Below, in pieces: positions 8,172 to 15,589 of a DNA stretch of 64,000 bases (positions within the stretch are counted from its first letter, which is position 1; each line of letters opens with the position of its first letter). The translations under genes and the position numbers were made by a program. Location of the stretch: NCBI GenBank assembly GCA_964433155.1, contig CAYSQE010000005.1, forward strand, positions 1-64,000. Direction: 5' to 3'. This DNA is from 2-01-FULL-40-13 sp964433155. Its GTDB lineage: Bacteria > Patescibacteriota > Microgenomatia > UBA1406 > GWC2-37-13. The notes under the pieces are model-generated. The model was given only the letters and a program-made list of their open reading frames with translations. It did no database searches and was not told the origin of the DNA.

Positions 8172-8263
8172 TCTGGTTGACTATATTAGAACTTATTATT
8201 CGAATAATCAATCTTATCTTCAAGTTAGTCAATAAGTATAGTATTTTTTGATAGAATAGTCTG

Positions 8264-9169
8264 GTGAAAAACTTGAAAGAAATTGACCAAACTCTTTTGA
8301 AAGAATTACAAAATATTGCTGATAAAAGTAGCGCTCTTTTAATGAGTTTTATAGCTCCTGAAAAGATAGTTCGTACATCTCCTGTTTCTTACGATTACGC
8401 TAGGATAACGGTAACAGATTTATATAATATGGAGAAAGAAATAGAAAATTTAAAGCAAAATAATCGCCTACCTAAAAATTTGCATCTAATTATTCAAACT
8501 CCTGGCGGCGATGTATACGCAGCTACAAGGATTGTTAAGTATTTACTTTCAACATTTGAACACATTGAAGCTTTCGTACCATATGAAGCTGCAAGTGGAG
8601 GGACTATGCTCTGTCTTACGGCTAATACTATTACAATGGATTCAGCATCTTATTTAACACCAATTGATCCTCAAGTAAGATATAAAGGTCAGTATGTTTC
8701 TGCTACTACTTTCGAACAAGCTGTTAGTGACTTTCAGGAGGATTTCGGTAAATATCGGCCAGAGGAAATACCTAGTCCTTATCAGCAAATGGGTGAGCAA
8801 TTTGATCCTGTAATTTTAAAAGAAATGAAAAAAATTGTATTTGACACTTTTATAGTCGCTTATGAAACGTTAAAAGTATCACAAAAGGCAAAAAATAAAG
8901 ATGACCAAAATAAGATCTTGAATCTAACATTTGCATTAGGGAAAACTGCTTACCCACATTCGCATGTAATTGCCATTGACGAAGCACGAAGAATTGGTTT
9001 AAATATAGATAATAGTCAAGAAAAAATAACTTTACTTAAAACTTACAAAAGATGGGTATCATGTAGATTAAAAGAGGAGTCAACAAGTCACGTTATTGAT
9101 GTAATTTGTCCCACTATTAAAAATAGTGAGCAGAAAAAGAATGGAAAAGATAAAAAAGAAACATACTAA
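8264..9169 (+). CDS. ClpP-like serine proteinase of the SDH family
   Basis: 301 residues starting at GTG 8264; a TAGAAT -10 box six bases before it supports this start. The ClpP/crotonase-fold marks are LIIQTPGGDVYAATRI (residues 75-90, oxyanion loop TPGGD) and EAASGGTM with candidate nucleophile Ser111. SYLTPIDPQ then matches the SDH family (PF01972) ending GPIDPQ. Family members are cytoplasmic or membrane-associated ATP-independent proteases of poorly known role. The C-terminus is Lys-rich and overlaps a 47-codon frame. It opens the accessory region that ends in the recombinase. Confidence 0.85.
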   Translation: MKNLKEIDQTLLKELQNIADKSSALLMSFIAPEKIVRTSPVSYDYARITVTDLYNMEKEIENLKQNNRLPKNLHLIIQTPGGDVYAATRIVKYLLSTFEHIEAFVPYEAASGGTMLCLTANTITMDSASYLTPIDPQVRYKGQYVSATTFEQAVSDFQEDFGKYRPEEIPSPYQQMGEQFDPVILKEMKKIVFDTFIVAYETLKVSQKAKNKDDQNKILNLTFALGKTAYPHSHVIAIDEARRIGLNIDNSQEKITLLKTYKRWVSCRLKEESTSHVIDVICPTIKNSEQKKNGKDKKETY

Positions 9170-9284
9170 AAAGTTAAAAGATAGGAAATCCTCTAAAAAT
9201 AAAACTTTAGAGTTAATCAAGAAAGTCTATAACAAATATCCTTTTAGAGGTGATTCTGAATTTTCTAAGTTTATCACAGGTTAA
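9141..9284 (+). CDS. Small basic protein overlapping the SDH proteinase gene (47 aa)
   Basis: The ATG at 9141 lies inside the last codons of the proteinase gene in another frame, and the frame ends at TAA 9282-9284. The product is Lys-rich at first (MEKIKKKHTKKLKDRKSSKN) and then has a less biased end, VYNKYPFRGDSEFSKFITG. The overlap suggests translational coupling, and the protein may be a partner of the proteinase. No family is recognised. Confidence 0.5.
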   Translation: MEKIKKKHTKKLKDRKSSKNKTLELIKKVYNKYPFRGDSEFSKFITG

Positions 9285-9349
9285 CAGTCTTTTTACGGAG
9301 CACGTAGGCTTTAAAGAAACGAATTTTAGAAATGGAAGTTTGCTCCTAC

Positions 9350-9384
9350 AACCCGCCCACTACAGAAAGGTATGGCGGGTTTTT
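9350..9384 (+). terminator. Rho-independent terminator after the SDH unit
   Basis: AACCCGCC (9350-9357) pairs with GGCGGGTT (9374-9381) across a 16-base loop and runs into five Ts. It ends the plus-strand SDH unit and overlaps the 3' end of the convergent XRE gene. Confidence 0.7.
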
Positions 9385-9610
9385 AGAAAGGAAATATATC
9401 TTTTACTCTCACATTTAACGCTCGAGCAATTTTATAAATCATTTTCAAATTCGGTATCCTGTACCCAGTTTCAATATATCCTATCCACGTAGTTGAAACA
9501 CCTATTTTTTCCGCTAATTCTTCTTGCGTGATACCTTTAGATTTTCTTATCTTTTGTAGTTTTCTAGCTAGACGAATATCTCTTTTTGTTACTTTCTTTG
9601 GCTTTGCCAT
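9383..9610 (-). CDS. XRE-family helix-turn-helix regulator
   Basis: 75 residues that are almost entirely an HTH_3 domain: IRKSKGITQEELAEKIGVST for helices 1-3 and IETGYRIPNLKMIYKIARAL for helices 4-5. It has a basic N-terminal arm (MAKPKKVTKRDIRLARK). No effector domain is present, so it is probably a dimeric repressor of neighbouring genes. It is divergent from the small membrane-protein genes at 9744, and the 133-base gap between them (9611-9743) would hold its operator. Such regulators are common on mobile elements. Confidence 0.88.
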   Translation of the reverse strand: MAKPKKVTKRDIRLARKLQKIRKSKGITQEELAEKIGVSTTWIGYIETGYRIPNLKMIYKIARALNVRVKDIFPF

Positions 9611-9743
9611 GCATACAACCTAACAGCAAAGCTACTAAAAGTTTACTAACCTATATATTAAGTTTTAGCTTCATATCAGTTGATTTTTATAAACCTATTT
9701 ATTATGATCTACTCGAGCCTATAAAATCAAAGGAGGAATAAAT

Positions 9744-10088
9744 ATGGGTGATATTCGTAAAATATTTTCTTTTGCCTTTTTAATAATTGCCTTTTCCATT
9801 GCTTATTATCTAGTTTTCTATATTCCAGAACGAGAAAGTAAAAGACAGGAGTTAGAATTACAAAAAATTTCTTCTGAACGAGAATATAAAAATCAACAAG
9901 CGGATAGAAAAGAGAAACAATTAGACGACTGTCTAACCCAATCACATAAAGACTATATGGAAAATTGGAACTTAGCTTGTACAAGTCAAGGACTAAAAGA
10001 AGAATGTACTTTAAACTCAAATTTGGCAGACAGTCGTAATAAAGATTATCAAACAGATCAAGAGTTATGTATTAAAAAATACAAATAA
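9744..10088 (+). CDS. Membrane-anchored small protein with four cysteines
   Basis: 114 residues. A good Shine-Dalgarno (AAAGGAGGAATAA) precedes the ATG. Residues 9-28 form one transmembrane helix (FAFLIIAFSIAYYLVFYI). Residues 30-65 are charged and probably coiled coil (ESKRQELELQKISSEREYK). Four cysteines (DDCL, LACT, EECT, ELCI) in the C-terminal half could form two disulfides if that part is outside the membrane. No family is recognised. It is followed after two bases by another one-helix protein gene, so the pair is likely co-expressed. Confidence 0.6.
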   Translation: MGDIRKIFSFAFLIIAFSIAYYLVFYIPERESKRQELELQKISSEREYKNQQADRKEKQLDDCLTQSHKDYMENWNLACTSQGLKEECTLNSNLADSRNKDYQTDQELCIKKYK

Positions 10089-10090
10089 AT

Positions 10091-10324
10091 ATGGATGATG
10101 ATTACAACAGAGAGTTAGGTGAAGATAACGATCATAATAATTATTGGTCAATTGTAGGAGCGGTTATTGGAACTATAATAACTCTAGCAATTCTGTTTCC
10201 AGCAAAATTCGAAGGAATGACCGCTAAAGAATGGTTTAACGAATACGATTATTGCGTAAATCAAGTTGTACAGGCAAATGATAGATTAGAAGAAGCTAAT
10301 TTAGAACCAGTTGAAGTTCCTTAG
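10091..10324 (+). CDS. Small single-helix membrane protein
   Basis: 77 residues. An acidic N-terminus (MDDDYNRELGEDNDHNN) is followed by one hydrophobic helix at about 19-40 (WSIVGAVIGTIITLAILF) and an acidic C-terminal tail with a single Cys. It starts two bases after the preceding stop and is followed by a clear terminator, so it closes a two-gene unit. Function unknown. Confidence 0.55.
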   Translation: MDDDYNRELGEDNDHNNYWSIVGAVIGTIITLAILFPAKFEGMTAKEWFNEYDYCVNQVVQANDRLEEANLEPVEVP

Positions 10325-10377
10325 TACTTGTTATAATAATAACATCAGACAAAAGAGCTGACTCAACGTTATTTTAG

Positions 10378-10400
10378 AAGCACGTATATCGTGCTTTTTT
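10378..10400 (+). terminator. Rho-independent terminator
   Basis: AAGCACG (10378-10384) and CGTGCTT (10390-10396) form a perfect seven-pair stem with loop TATAT, followed by Ts. It ends the two-gene membrane-protein unit. Confidence 0.75.
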
Positions 10401-10406
10401 GCGTAT

Positions 10407-10673
10407 ATGGATAGTATTAAAGCTAAAAAGATAGGGAGACCTCATACTCCAAATAGACAGGGGTTATATGCGAAAGTGGCTAAATTTGCTACTCTTGCCA
10501 TCGATTCACTTGTAGATTTAATGAAAAACAGTAAGAATGAAAATATTAGATTGGGCGCTGCTAAAGTTCTACTTGATAAATGTTTACCTGACGTTAAAGC
10601 TACAGAGATTGCAGTTGAGAGTACAGAGCCAGTACAAAATCTTATTAAAATCGTTAAAGAAGGAACATTTTAG
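10407..10673 (+). CDS. Phage/mobile-element small protein, possible DNA-binding helper
   Basis: 88 residues. A basic N-terminus (KAKKIGRPHTPNRQG) precedes a helical segment with ENIRLGAAKVLLDKCLPDVKATEI. That run of small residues followed by LPD is reminiscent of small phage proteins such as terminase small-subunit-like factors, but I cannot assign a family. It follows a terminator, so it has its own promoter or reads through. Start ATG at 10407 without a Shine-Dalgarno. Confidence 0.55.
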   Translation: MDSIKAKKIGRPHTPNRQGLYAKVAKFATLAIDSLVDLMKNSKNENIRLGAAKVLLDKCLPDVKATEIAVESTEPVQNLIKIVKEGTF

Positions 10674-10742
10674 ATGTCTGAAGAAACAAATACGAATATC
10701 GTAAATGCTGGAGATGGTTTTATTCCTACTAATATAAAGTAG
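10674..10742 (+). CDS. Very short frame after 10407-10673 (22 aa)
   Basis: An ATG immediately follows the preceding TAG and gives MSEETNTNIVNAGDGFIPTN plus two residues. It might be a real leader-size peptide, or the 5' end of a lost gene. Nothing beyond its position supports it. Confidence 0.15.
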   Translation: MSEETNTNIVNAGDGFIPTNIK

Positions 10743-10818
10743 TTACCCAATTTAATAGAGATTTCCGCCACGAATAAAAATATGTAAGGTAAAATATCTA
10801 TGTTAGTTTTAAATGTAG

Positions 10819-11250
10819 ATGAAAATGGATGACTATTCTTTGGAAGCTATAAAAATCGCTAGAGAACTTATTAAAAATCCTGAATATCTTAAACGGCTAG
10901 AAAGAGAACGTAATCGTTTAAATAAGATTATTGAAGATCGAATTGAATTACGACTACAGAAAAAGCCAACTATTAGAGAGGTAATAAAATCTATACTTTA
11001 TTGGTATAAATTCTCTAAGAAGCAGACTGCATTGATGAATGGTCTCACTAAATCAAAGCCAGTAAAAACTAACGAGCTTGAAGAAAAAACTAGGAGTAAG
11101 AAAATAAGAAGTTTAATTAGAGATACAAATTATCGGTTTAAAAAATATCATCTTCCTTTAAAGATTAAGTCTCGAAAAAATGAGGGATTAAGTGGTTTTT
11201 ATTCATTCACTTATTTCTCACATTCAAAAAATCTAAAAAACAACAAATAG
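10819..11250 (+). CDS. Hypothetical basic protein
   Basis: 143 residues, strongly basic (many Lys and Arg) and mostly helical by composition. IARELIKNPEYLKRLERERNRL near the N-terminus could be a coiled coil, and the C-terminal half (SRKNEGLSGFYSF) looks like a small beta-rich end. A second ATG at 10825 is equally plausible. The charge suggests nucleic-acid contact, but no known domain is visible. It lies in the run of small accessory genes before the recombinase. Confidence 0.5.
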   Translation: MKMDDYSLEAIKIARELIKNPEYLKRLERERNRLNKIIEDRIELRLQKKPTIREVIKSILYWYKFSKKQTALMNGLTKSKPVKTNELEEKTRSKKIRSLIRDTNYRFKKYHLPLKIKSRKNEGLSGFYSFTYFSHSKNLKNNK

Positions 11251-11373
11251 CCTCAATAAACGCACAAAACTACCTAAAAAAAGCACAGTGCTAAATTACT
11301 TCGTCATAAAATAGCTTCAAAACTCGCATATTAGACTTTTGCAAAGGCACATTTACTGTTATTCAATATCTGA

Positions 11374-11544
11374 ATGGATTGGCTTTCAGATAATTTAAAA
11401 AAGAAAGTTATAAAAGTTTTTGAATCCCGTTACAAAAAAAGGTTGGAGGATGAAGAAGTAACGGAAATAGCAAAAAATCTTTCAGATTTTATGGAAGCGA
11501 TATTGAGATTTAAATTGAGAACGGAATATGAAAACAAAAAATAA
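11374..11544 (+). CDS. Small helical protein upstream of the recombinase cluster (56 aa)
   Basis: MDWLSDNLKKKVIKVFESRY, then KKRLEDEEVTEIAKNLSDFM and a tail ending TEYENKK. The heptad-like spacing suggests two amphipathic helices. It overlaps the next start by 17 bases (ATG at 11528), as in a translationally coupled operon. I recall short proteins of similar pattern next to recombinases in other accessory regions, but that is memory and not a search result. Confidence 0.55.
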   Translation: MDWLSDNLKKKVIKVFESRYKKRLEDEEVTEIAKNLSDFMEAILRFKLRTEYENKK

Positions 11545-11788
11545 CACCTTTGTGCGCAGAATTACATTAATTCTTAAAAAAGATAGCGAAAAGCACTTCA
11601 TATATCCTTCTGTTAGAAAGATGCAAAATTTTCTTCGTAACAAGGCTAAACATTACTTCAAAAACGGTTATTTTATAACCATCCGAGTTTTATATAAAGA
11701 CGGCGCAACAAATTCTGGGACATACGACAAAATTGAAGGCTTGAAATGGGCTCTTCAAGCATTTGTTAGAGATTACCTGAAAGACTAA
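11528..11788 (+). CDS. Hypothetical small protein
   Basis: 86 residues, basic, with an alternating strand pattern (RRITLILKKD, then YFITIRVLYKDGATNSG) and a final helix ALQAFVRDYL. It overlaps the 56-residue gene upstream and is two bases from the next gene, so it belongs to a tight four-gene run before the recombinase. No family is recognised. Confidence 0.6.
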   Translation: MKTKNNTFVRRITLILKKDSEKHFIYPSVRKMQNFLRNKAKHYFKNGYFITIRVLYKDGATNSGTYDKIEGLKWALQAFVRDYLKD

Positions 11789-11790
11789 AT

Positions 11791-12018
11791 ATGGAGAATG
11801 TTTACAAAACGAAAGACATAGGACTTGCTTCGGCACTTATGACAGTTGGGGAAAAATTGATCGAGGTGAGCCGAGAGGGGAGAATATGTTGGTTTGTCTT
11901 TGAAGGTTTAGACGACTGCCTAAAAATAGATAAAGAGTACTGGTTCGGCAACCTTCTTGTTAATGCAAAGATTTATAAGCAAAACTTAGACCAATTAAAA
12001 GGTCTTATTCACAATTAA
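11791..12018 (+). CDS. DUF5659-like small protein
   Basis: 75 residues that match the DUF5659 pattern as I know it. YKTKDIGLASALMTVGEKL leads, RICWFVFEGLDDC lies in the middle, and KEYWFGNLLVNAKIY with a final LKGLI closes. The family is known from accessory regions of candidate-phyla genomes and has no assigned function. Its fold may be a small nucleic-acid-binding one, but that is inference. It sits two bases after the preceding gene and three before the next. Confidence 0.65.
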   Translation: MENVYKTKDIGLASALMTVGEKLIEVSREGRICWFVFEGLDDCLKIDKEYWFGNLLVNAKIYKQNLDQLKGLIHN

Positions 12019-12021
12019 ATT

Positions 12022-12309
12022 ATGAATATTGAAGATTTTGAGATTAAAATTAAAAAATACGATGAAGAAAAGAATGTTGTTTATGTCAATGTCCTCGTTT
12101 GTGGAGAACTTGAAACTAGAGGTTGGGTCGTTAGATACACTACAACTAGGTTTTCCACTAATATTCCCGTTTGGATAGTTAATCCTCCATCAGTGAAAGG
12201 AAGAAACAGAAGAATGTTTTGGATTGTTCATCTCAAAAATCCTGCCCTGTGGCAACTGTTGCAGAAAAAAATCATCGATGTAGTAAAAGAATATACAGAT
12301 AAATTATAG
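12022..12309 (+). CDS. Hypothetical small protein, SpoVG-like pattern possible
   Basis: 95 residues. Strand-rich first half with RGWVVRYTTTRF, then IVNPPSVKGRNRRMFWIVHL, and a C-terminal helix LWQLLQKKIIDVVKEY. The order 'strand, PP-turn, Arg-rich loop, helix' loosely resembles SpoVG-type DNA-binding proteins, but identity cannot be judged by eye. It is last in the run of small genes. The 263 bases that follow hold the direct repeats and the structured element rather than genes. Confidence 0.55.
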   Translation: MNIEDFEIKIKKYDEEKNVVYVNVLVCGELETRGWVVRYTTTRFSTNIPVWIVNPPSVKGRNRRMFWIVHLKNPALWQLLQKKIIDVVKEYTDKL

Positions 12310-12328
12310 TTACTATATTAGTATTACA

Positions 12329-12412
12329 GTAATAATACTTGTAATAATCTAGTAAGGTTAAGAGAAAGTCATTGTAATAATATTGTCTGTAATAATAAAG
12401 TTAGGTAATAAT
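12329..12412. repeat. Five direct GTAATAAT repeats (iteron-like array)
   Basis: GTAATAAT occurs at 12329-12336, 12341-12348, 12374-12381, 12389-12396 and 12405-12412. The first copy is part of a perfect inverted repeat, AGTATTA/TAATACT with a six-base spacer. Spacings of 12, 33, 15 and 16 bases are compatible with protein binding. It lies between the small-gene run and the recombinase leader. It may be an operator or origin-like site. Confidence 0.55.
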
Positions 12413-12486
12413 CCCGTAGAAAAAAGATAAGATAGAAAAAATAATAATTCGCTTGCATTTTTTTCTTAAAAAGAACATAATTAAAT

Positions 12487-12567
12487 TGCACTCAGATTTT
12501 CGGTAGGGTTTTTTAATGCCCTCGTTGGACAGAACCTTACCGTTCTGAGTGCACCAGCGGGGGCATT
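12487..12567 (+). ncRNA. Predicted H-type pseudoknot in the recombinase leader
   Basis: Stem A: TGCACTCAGA (12487-12496) pairs perfectly with TCTGAGTGCA (12544-12553). It continues as CGGTAGGGTT (12501-12510) with AACCTTACCG (12533-12542), with one G-U pair. Stem B: AATGCCCTCGTTGG (12515-12528), inside the loop of stem A, pairs over all 14 positions (two G-U) with CCAGCGGGGGCATT (12554-12567), directly 3' of stem A. Together they form a classic H-type pseudoknot that ends five bases before the recombinase ATG. It could block ribosome entry, or be the recombinase's own DNA site. The alternatives are two competing hairpins. Confidence 0.6.
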
Positions 12568-12572
12568 TTAAT

Positions 12573-14069
12573 ATGAAAGATGTTAACCTAATAAGGTGTA
12601 GATATTCAAGAAAATCATCAGAAGCGAAAGAACGCCAAGCTCTTTCAATTCAAGATCAAAATATTGAATGTGAAAGATACTCTCAAAGAGAAGGAATAAG
12701 CATAAGCCATAAATTTGAAGAAAGTCAAACAGCATTTAAACCTGATAAACGGCCTGTTTTCAAAAAAATGATCGATATGATAAAGTCAGGTAAAATAAAT
12801 GCTATTGTTACTTGGAAAGAAGATAGGCTCTGTAGAAATCCAAAAGAAGGCGGTGAGATTCTACAGCTTCTACAAGACGGACTCCTAAAAGAAATAAGAA
12901 CAGTTAGTGGCTCTGTTTATACTCAAGATAGCGATCATCTTATCCTTCAGATTCATTTTGGCATGGCAAATCAATATTCAAGGAATTTGAGTCAAAATGT
13001 AAGACGAGGATTAAACCATAAAGTTGAAAGGGGTGAATATCCAAGACCAGCCCAAATTGGTTTTGAATGTTACGGAGAACGAGGACAAAGGAATATTAAA
13101 CCTCATTCCATTGAAGCTTCGTTTATAAAACAAACTTTTGAATTAGCGGCGACAAATTTCCATTCACTTTATCAAATAGCAAGGATTATGACTGAAAAAG
13201 GAATGAGATCAAAAACTGGAAAGATATTAAGTAAAAGTCATTTCCATAAAATCCTAAACACTCCAACCTACTATGGTTATTTTTATCACAACGGAGAACT
13301 TTACAAAGGAAATTATGAGCCGATTATTAGTAAAGGCCTTTATGATAAAGTTCAAGATGCACTACATAATCGCTCCAAACCAAAAAAACATGACTGGCTA
13401 CATGCTTACAATGGACTTTTGAAATGTGCCGATTGTGCTTGTGCTATAACTACTTCTGTGAAAATAAAATATTATAAAGGAACTAATAGAAAAGCTAAAT
13501 ATACTTATCACCATTGCACCCGAAGACGAGGCGAATGTCATCAACCACCTATCAAGGATCACGATTTAGAAAAATTATTTATAGAAAATATAGAAGAAAT
13601 TTCTATTGATAAACAAGTATGGGAGTTAGGAATGGAATTACTAAAAGCAAAACATAAAGAAGAAGGTAATAAGAATGTTAGTCAACTAAATAGCCTTCAT
13701 TATCAATACGACAAACTACAAGAAAAACTTAATCATTTAATATCATTGAGAGCGAATGAAGAATTAACAAAAGAAGAATTTGCCTATCAAAAAAAATTAT
13801 ATCTTGACGAACAAGAAAGAGTTAAAAACATGATGATAGATAGCGAAAGCACAGCTCATAATTGGTTAGAACTTGCAGAAAAGTTCTTGGAAACCTGTTT
13901 TGACGCTAGAAATGTAATGCTGAATGGAGATTTTATGGAAAAACGAAAGTTAATCTTAACTGTCGGTGAGAACCTCTTGTTAAAAGATAAAGAGATTGTC
14001 TTTACCTTCCGAAAGCCCTTTGATGTTCTTCTTCAACCTGCCATACGTACTAACGTGCTGCGGGGCTAG
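12573..14069 (+). CDS. Large serine recombinase
   Basis: 498 residues from the ATG at 12573. A GTG at 12549 is in frame, but it would start inside the predicted pseudoknot. The resolvase domain begins YSRKSSEAKERQALSIQDQ with nucleophile Ser15. The Recombinase domain follows (GLNHKVERGEYPRPAQIGF, then the FHKILNTPTYYGYF region). A zinc ribbon is formed by LKCADCACAI and HHCTRRRGEC. A coiled coil lies near residues 360-420. It should catalyse integration and excision through a 5'-phosphoserine link. The stop TAG lies inside the tRNA-Gln gene, which implies integration at the tRNA 3' end. Confidence 0.92.
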   Translation: MKDVNLIRCRYSRKSSEAKERQALSIQDQNIECERYSQREGISISHKFEESQTAFKPDKRPVFKKMIDMIKSGKINAIVTWKEDRLCRNPKEGGEILQLLQDGLLKEIRTVSGSVYTQDSDHLILQIHFGMANQYSRNLSQNVRRGLNHKVERGEYPRPAQIGFECYGERGQRNIKPHSIEASFIKQTFELAATNFHSLYQIARIMTEKGMRSKTGKILSKSHFHKILNTPTYYGYFYHNGELYKGNYEPIISKGLYDKVQDALHNRSKPKKHDWLHAYNGLLKCADCACAITTSVKIKYYKGTNRKAKYTYHHCTRRRGECHQPPIKDHDLEKLFIENIEEISIDKQVWELGMELLKAKHKEEGNKNVSQLNSLHYQYDKLQEKLNHLISLRANEELTKEEFAYQKKLYLDEQERVKNMMIDSESTAHNWLELAEKFLETCFDARNVMLNGDFMEKRKLILTVGENLLLKDKEIVFTFRKPFDVLLQPAIRTNVLRG

Positions 14070-14130
14070 GGCTCGAACCTAGAGTAAGTAGCTCCAAAGG
14101 CTACTGTGTTACCAATTACACCACCCCGCA
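14058..14130 (-). tRNA. tRNA-Gln (anticodon TTG)
   Basis: On the minus strand the acceptor stem TGCGGGG (from 14130) pairs with CCCCGCA (ending at 14059), and G is the discriminator at 14058. The anticodon stem GTAGC/GCTAC holds the loop CTTTGGA, so the anticodon is TTG. The T-arm has GGTTCGAGCC. CCA is not encoded (CAC follows), unlike the tRNA-Pro at 38077. The last 15 bases of the upstream HTH gene and the last 12 bases of the opposite recombinase gene lie inside it. Confidence 0.9.
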
Positions 14131-14805
14131 TTGTTGACAGATTCCTTCAATCCATCCTGTAATTTTCCTATTTATATTTGTGCTTGCTTTAATCCTTACC
14201 CTTAATAATCCGTGATAGTTATTTCCCTGATTTCTTCTCAAACTATGCAGTTTATGCTTCTTGTAGTAAATTTTACCAAATTTTGATCGAGAATACTCTG
14301 TAATATAAGCCCAAAACTTAACCACCTGATTTATTTTCTCTGCATAGTTTCTGTGAATGTATATTTCGAATGTAATCTTTTCATCAGAAATCTTCAAGCA
14401 CTTATTCAACCATAGAATAAACAATTTCACCATCTTAGGATCAGAATTGCTAAAAATTACCCCTGATCCAGATCTGTAGGTTTTTTCTTTTGCACCCTCA
14501 GCCCAATACAACATGCTTCCTATTAACCATAATTCTCTTTCAGAAATATTTTTAATTTCATCTTTTGCTGAAGTTACTATTTCATTTGTAATTTTTAATC
14601 TTTGATTTCTTCTTGCTAAACCACCCCTTTTTATTGCTTCTAGTTTCTTTGCTGTTATTCTTTGCTTTTGTTTCTTTGAAAGTCCTACTGAATGTAACCA
14701 GTCAGACAAAGTCGATTTAGCGACAGGAATAATCTTTAAAATTTCTGAGTATGTATTGCCTTTTTTTCTTAGATTGATGGCCTTTTCTTTTAATTTTTTT
14801 TTCAT
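14116..14805 (-). CDS. HTH protein, possibly homing-endonuclease-related
   Basis: 229 residues. The N-terminus is a resolvase-type HTH (KAINLRKKGNTYSEILKII, then AKSTLSDWLHSVGLS), followed by a basic helix. Residues 92-125 (ELWLIGSMLYWAEGAKE, then FSNSDPKMVKLFILWL) look like a degenerate LAGLIDADG-type unit, with the L-I-G-x-x-x-Y-x-E-G pattern. The C-terminal part is rich in aromatic and basic residues. The last five codons and TAA overlap the 5' end of tRNA-Gln. It may be a mobile gene using the tRNA, but DNA cleavage activity is unproven. Confidence 0.6.
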   Translation of the reverse strand: MKKKLKEKAINLRKKGNTYSEILKIIPVAKSTLSDWLHSVGLSKKQKQRITAKKLEAIKRGGLARRNQRLKITNEIVTSAKDEIKNISERELWLIGSMLYWAEGAKEKTYRSGSGVIFSNSDPKMVKLFILWLNKCLKISDEKITFEIYIHRNYAEKINQVVKFWAYITEYSRSKFGKIYYKKHKLHSLRRNQGNNYHGLLRVRIKASTNINRKITGWIEGICQQCGVV

Positions 14806-14907
14806 AATCGAATAAATAGTATTATATCTAGGATATGCTAAATATGTTCGAAAATCAAGTATATTTTATCAGACGGCGCTCTTGAAAAAAAGACTTATGA
14901 AGAAAAA

Positions 14908-15525
14908 TTAGAGAGAGAAATCCTTCACTTCAACTACCTCAGTTACTTTATTTTGAGACTTATCCCAAGTTCCCCTCACGCCAACCCGATGGTCGATTTG
15001 GACGTCGTTATAGGAGATAGTCTTGTTTAGTTTATTTACAAATTTGGTCGAGGATGAAATGTAGATAGTTTGGTTGTCTCGTTTTTTTGTTTTTAAAACA
15101 AAAAGGTCGCTGTATTTCTCTACCACCTCTCCTTCAAAGATTGCAAACCTTTTCATAATAGAAAGATTCCTTACCAGATGAGCCTTTATTGTAGTGTGCT
15201 CTGGATCTGTAAAACTACCATAGACATTTACTTTGTTCCCTATAGCTAGTTCCTCGGGAAAAGATTTACCCCAGAAATGTCTTCTAAAATTAGTTTTCTT
15301 ATCTTGAGTAACTGTGTATTTTTTTCCCTCTTTTTCGATTGTAAATGTATCCTTTCCGACCGAAGTAACCGTCCCCCCAATTATATTCACCATATCATTT
15401 CTAAAATGCATAAATTTAACTTTCAACATATCGATGAAACTGATTCTTGTGTGTTGAGCAAATACCGAAGTTGGATTAGAAAAAACAATGAGTAGACCTA
15501 ACGTTAGGATAAAAAAGTTTCTCAT
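14908..15525 (-). CDS. Secreted DUF5666 protein
   Basis: 205 residues with a signal peptide (MRNFFILTLGLLIVFSNPTS, cleavage probably after VFAQ). Two similar beta-rich units follow. The first runs from IIGGTVTSVGKDTFTIEKEG to VNVYGSF, and the second from FEGEVVEKYSDLFVLK to VGVRGTW. This is the DUF5666 OB-like pattern, with a G-x-V/I opening and a V-x-G closing strand. Function unknown; probably exported. It is the last gene of a minus-strand set with an ECF sigma factor and a membrane protein, so it may be a regulated target of that sigma. Confidence 0.75.
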   Translation of the reverse strand: MRNFFILTLGLLIVFSNPTSVFAQHTRISFIDMLKVKFMHFRNDMVNIIGGTVTSVGKDTFTIEKEGKKYTVTQDKKTNFRRHFWGKSFPEELAIGNKVNVYGSFTDPEHTTIKAHLVRNLSIMKRFAIFEGEVVEKYSDLFVLKTKKRDNQTIYISSSTKFVNKLNKTISYNDVQIDHRVGVRGTWDKSQNKVTEVVEVKDFSL

Positions 15526-15589
15526 GATTCCTACACTTATTTATGCGTTGGGACAATGAGAAGTTTCAACCAGCTGAGCATACTTGCAT

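Larger units (their letters stand above)
9744..14069 (+). mobile_element. Putative integrated element carrying a large serine recombinase
   Basis: The plus-strand run of eight or nine short hypothetical genes, an iteron-like array, a structured leader and a large serine recombinase looks like one integrated unit. It stops at the 3' end of tRNA-Gln: the recombinase stop codon lies inside the tRNA, which suggests the right attachment site is there. I could not find a second copy of the tRNA end, so the left boundary is a guess. It could reach back to about 8.2 kb. Confidence 0.45.

Noticed and set aside
12549..12572. GTG start at 12549 for the recombinase
   Set aside because: It lies inside the predicted pseudoknot, and the ATG at 12573 directly precedes the resolvase domain.
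12549..14066. GTGC...GCGGGG match between 12549-12563 and 14056-14066 as att sites
   Set aside because: Only short, imperfect similarity inside a structured element; too weak for a target duplication.
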